From Candidatus Blautia faecipullorum (lineage in GTDB: Bacteria; Bacillota; Clostridia; Lachnospirales; Lachnospiraceae), in the NCBI GenBank assembly GCA_019115125.1, contig DXEG01000017.1, forward strand, positions 1-45,121: a DNA stretch of 45,121 nt, given 5' to 3'. The position numbers and the translations under genes are program-made. This document shows positions 41,942 through 45,121 of the stretch, one piece after another. The notes under the pieces were generated by a model. That model saw only the letters and a list, made by a program, of their open reading frames with translations, was not told the origin of the DNA and ran no database searches. The first letter of the stretch is position 1. Every line of letters begins with the position of its first letter.

Positions 41942-42441
41942 TCCAAAAAAACCTTGCTTGGAGCCGATTTTTTTATGGCATTTGCCATATCTTCATCCGG
42001 TTCAAAGATGATCTTGCAGGTCTGCCCCTCTTCTCTCACGATCGCCGCAAATTTTTTATGATCAGGATTACCCGAGGAATAATCATAAACCTTCAGTTGG
42101 TTGTTCCCGTTATAATAATCCATGCGGTGAGAAGTCACAGGCGCAATGATGTCCGCCTCCGTCAGATCTACAGTCCGGGCTTTCTTTCTTTTTGATTTCG
42201 ACATGATCTTATCGATATCCAGCTCCCCGTTCACAAACAGGTATTCATATTCAAGATCCGTCCCGGGAATCAGAAAATACGCCGCCACGGCCAGGATCAC
42301 CGCGCCCAGCAGAAGGATCGGCATCAAAAAGATTCCCCCCGCCGCGAAAACCACGATCAGAAAGATCAGGCCGTACTTTACCGCCGCGTCTTTCGATGTG
42401 GGTTCTTTTTTTACAAGACATTCTGAATACAGATCGCTCAT
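41938..42441 (-). CDS. Small membrane protein, DUF6106-like
   Basis: The 167 residues have two adjacent hydrophobic segments (about 25-40 and 42-60), then a soluble domain with DLEYEYLFVNGELDIDKIMSKSKRKKARTVDLTEADIIAP. It continues CKIIFEPDEDMANAIKKSAPSKVF. This pattern resembles an uncharacterised Clostridia family (DUF6106-like). The KSKRKKAR stretch is strongly basic. It lies between groEL and guaB on the same strand but is separated from groEL by a terminator. Function unknown. Confidence 0.75.
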   Translation of the reverse strand: MSDLYSECLVKKEPTSKDAAVKYGLIFLIVVFAAGGIFLMPILLLGAVILAVAAYFLIPGTDLEYEYLFVNGELDIDKIMSKSKRKKARTVDLTEADIIAPVTSHRMDYYNGNNQLKVYDYSSGNPDHKKFAAIVREEGQTCKIIFEPDEDMANAIKKSAPSKVFLD

Positions 42442-42480
42442 ATTTCACTCTCCTTACCATTATTTTTTCTATTGTAACAC

Positions 42481-42511
42481 AAAAAAGAACCAGCGTCTAT
42501 GACGCCGGTTC
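42481..42511 (-). terminator. Terminator of groES-groEL
   Basis: GAACCGGCGTC pairs with GACGCTGGTTC across ATA on the minus strand, and six T follow. Confidence 0.9.
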
Positions 42512-42528
42512 CCGATTTTTCATAAAAT

Positions 42529-42611
42529 GTAACAGTTCAGCCCGCGCCATTCGTAAAACCGCACTGCGTGCTTACTGTGGTTGACACCGCTGTTTTACTC
42601 ATAAACGGGCG
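42529..42611. repeat. Repeat-like segment between groEL and its terminator
   Basis: GTAACAGTTCAGC at its left end resembles the ends of the palindromic repeat family. Inside are GTAAAAC and GTTTTAC as an inverted pair around a GC-rich core. It abuts copy 3 of the family. It may be a diverged or differently filled member. Confidence 0.4.
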
Positions 42612-42690
42612 CTCAGCTCATACAGATGTCCGATCGCAAAAACATGCAAGCATGTTTTATGCTTCCCGATCACTGTATGGCTGAACTGAT
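42612..42690. repeat. Palindromic dispersed repeat, copy 3
   Basis: It reads CTCAGCTCATACAGATGTCC at the left, has the AAAACATGC/GCATGTTTT centre, and ends CACTGTATGGCTGAACTGAT. It is nearly identical to copy 1 over its central 50 bases and lies 8 bp from the groEL stop. Confidence 0.8.
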
Positions 42691-42698
42691 ACCACAAA

Positions 42699-44354
<1,656 letters not shown>

Positions 44355-44409
44355 TTAATGAATTTCGCTTTCCGGGCGCTCAGCCGCCCGAAGCATATGC
44401 TTATCTTAT

Positions 44410-44697
<288 letters not shown>

Positions 44698-44731
44698 CTA
44701 TTTCCTCCTTTATTTGTTGCCTGATGTTTTG

Positions 44732-44758
44732 CTAGCACTCATTTAACTCGAGTGCTAA
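44732..44758 (-). promoter_or_regulatory. CIRCE operator for HrcA
   Basis: CTAGCACTC and GAGTGCTAA are separated by nine bases, one mismatch from the CIRCE consensus. It overlaps the transcription start region of groES-groEL, so HrcA would repress it outside heat stress. Confidence 0.95.
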
Positions 44759-44769
44759 TCACTGTCCTT

Positions 44770-44798
44770 ATATTATTGAATTGGTGGACTTTCTGCAA
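44770..44798 (-). promoter_or_regulatory. Promoter of groES-groEL
   Basis: On the minus strand TTGCAG (44793-44798) and TAATAT (44770-44775) are spaced by 17 bp, directly upstream of CIRCE. Confidence 0.7.
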
Positions 44799-44933
44799 CT
44801 CTTTTTACAGTTGCTAAAATGGATGATATCTTTTATTTCCATCTCTTTTCTCTTATTTTCTCTTATTTTCTTACTTTTCTATTTTTCATCATTTTTTAGA
44901 ATTCGTTGTCCTATAATAGAGCGGAGCGTTTTT

Positions 44934-44961
44934 TATATTATAGGAAAGTTTGTATATTACA
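44934..44961. repeat. 28-bp motif shared with 25615-25642
   Basis: It runs TATATTATAGGAAAGTTTGT then ATATTACA, with one mismatch from the copy at 25615. The surrounding 44799-45121 holds no convincing gene. Confidence 0.6.
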
Positions 44962-44999
44962 TTTTAAACAATTTGAAATACTTTTCTATGATGATTCAA

Positions 45000-45060
45000 G
45001 CGTCAAAAGTCATTCCACACGTTGTGCTTGCACATAAGTGGGGACATGACTTTATGACGC
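45000..45060. repeat. Palindromic segment near the right end
   Basis: GCGTCAAAAGTCAT (45000-45013) pairs with ATGACTTTATGACGC (45046-45060) with one bulged base. GCGGGG/CCCCGC follows as a second small inversion before the window ends. Its role is unknown. Confidence 0.6.
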
Positions 45061-45121
45061 GCCCCGACATGAGGAAGTAGTGGGGCGGGGACCCCGCGGA
45101 TTCCGAATGGCGGGTAGGATT

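Noticed and set aside
44781..45080. Plus-strand open frame of 99 residues
   Set aside because: It overlaps the groES promoter, has no ribosome site, is composed of T-rich codons (Phe/Leu/Ser runs) and matches no family that I know.

Overview
The window looks like the chromosome of a Lachnospiraceae-type member of Clostridia. Supporting signs are the low-to-mid GC housekeeping genes with strong AGGAGG ribosome sites, the CIRCE-controlled groES-groEL pair, a ZTP riboswitch in front of a split purH pathway, MutS2, YhaM, a DUF6106-like membrane protein, and many small palindromic repeats. The genus cannot be fixed by eye.

Layout. Positions 1-5070 are an AT-rich accessory region at the 3' end of the 23S rRNA methyltransferase gene rlmD/rumA. 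A partial DNA methyltransferase and a small controller-type HTH protein come first (1-780). A compact integrated element of about 4.1 kb follows (about 1025-5115): a serine recombinase plus a three-gene operon whose first two genes look like the Kiwa antiphage pair KwaA (membrane) and KwaB (DUF4868-like). The third gene is an unrecognised protein with a possible PD-(D/E)XK nuclease core. A 20-codon displaced remnant of an rlmD 3' end at 973-1032 marks the far boundary of the element. Similar end sequences further left suggest that related elements accumulated at the same site.

Positions 5074-7412 hold rlmD and yhaM in one operon, followed by a decayed IS110 element cut by a palindromic repeat. 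Positions 8227-12986 hold a two-component system divergent from a three-gene LanFEG/CprABC-type lantibiotic-resistance ABC transporter. The spacer between them has four CTCAA repeats at exactly 11-bp spacing. Next come a catalytically degenerate HtrA-like protein, mutS2, and a second two-component system. A leftward group follows: adenine deaminase, trmL, an AIR-synthase C-domain protein, a 34-residue membrane peptide, a B12-binding radical SAM protein, thioredoxin, and a thioredoxin-reductase-like flavoprotein that seems to lack NADPH motifs.

Positions 25851-31628 are a 5-oxoproline utilisation operon: an NRAMP-like transporter, pxpB, pxpC, accB, accC and pxpA. Together the biotin genes and PxpB/PxpC rebuild the domain set of urea carboxylase as separate proteins. 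Then come glyA, an iron alcohol dehydrogenase with metY, two divergent cell-wall genes, tRNA-Gly(GCC), the purine genes (ZTP riboswitch, purO, stand-alone AICAR transformylase, guaB), a DUF6106-like gene and groES-groEL. No CRISPR array or rRNA was seen. The last ~320 bases hold repeats but no convincing gene.

The most interesting part is the integrated Kiwa-like cassette with its third gene. Others worth a look are the biotin-carboxylase-linked 5-oxoprolinase operon, the NADPH-motif-less reductase, and the phased repeats ahead of the lantibiotic transporter. All family names come from reading motifs by eye, with no database search.
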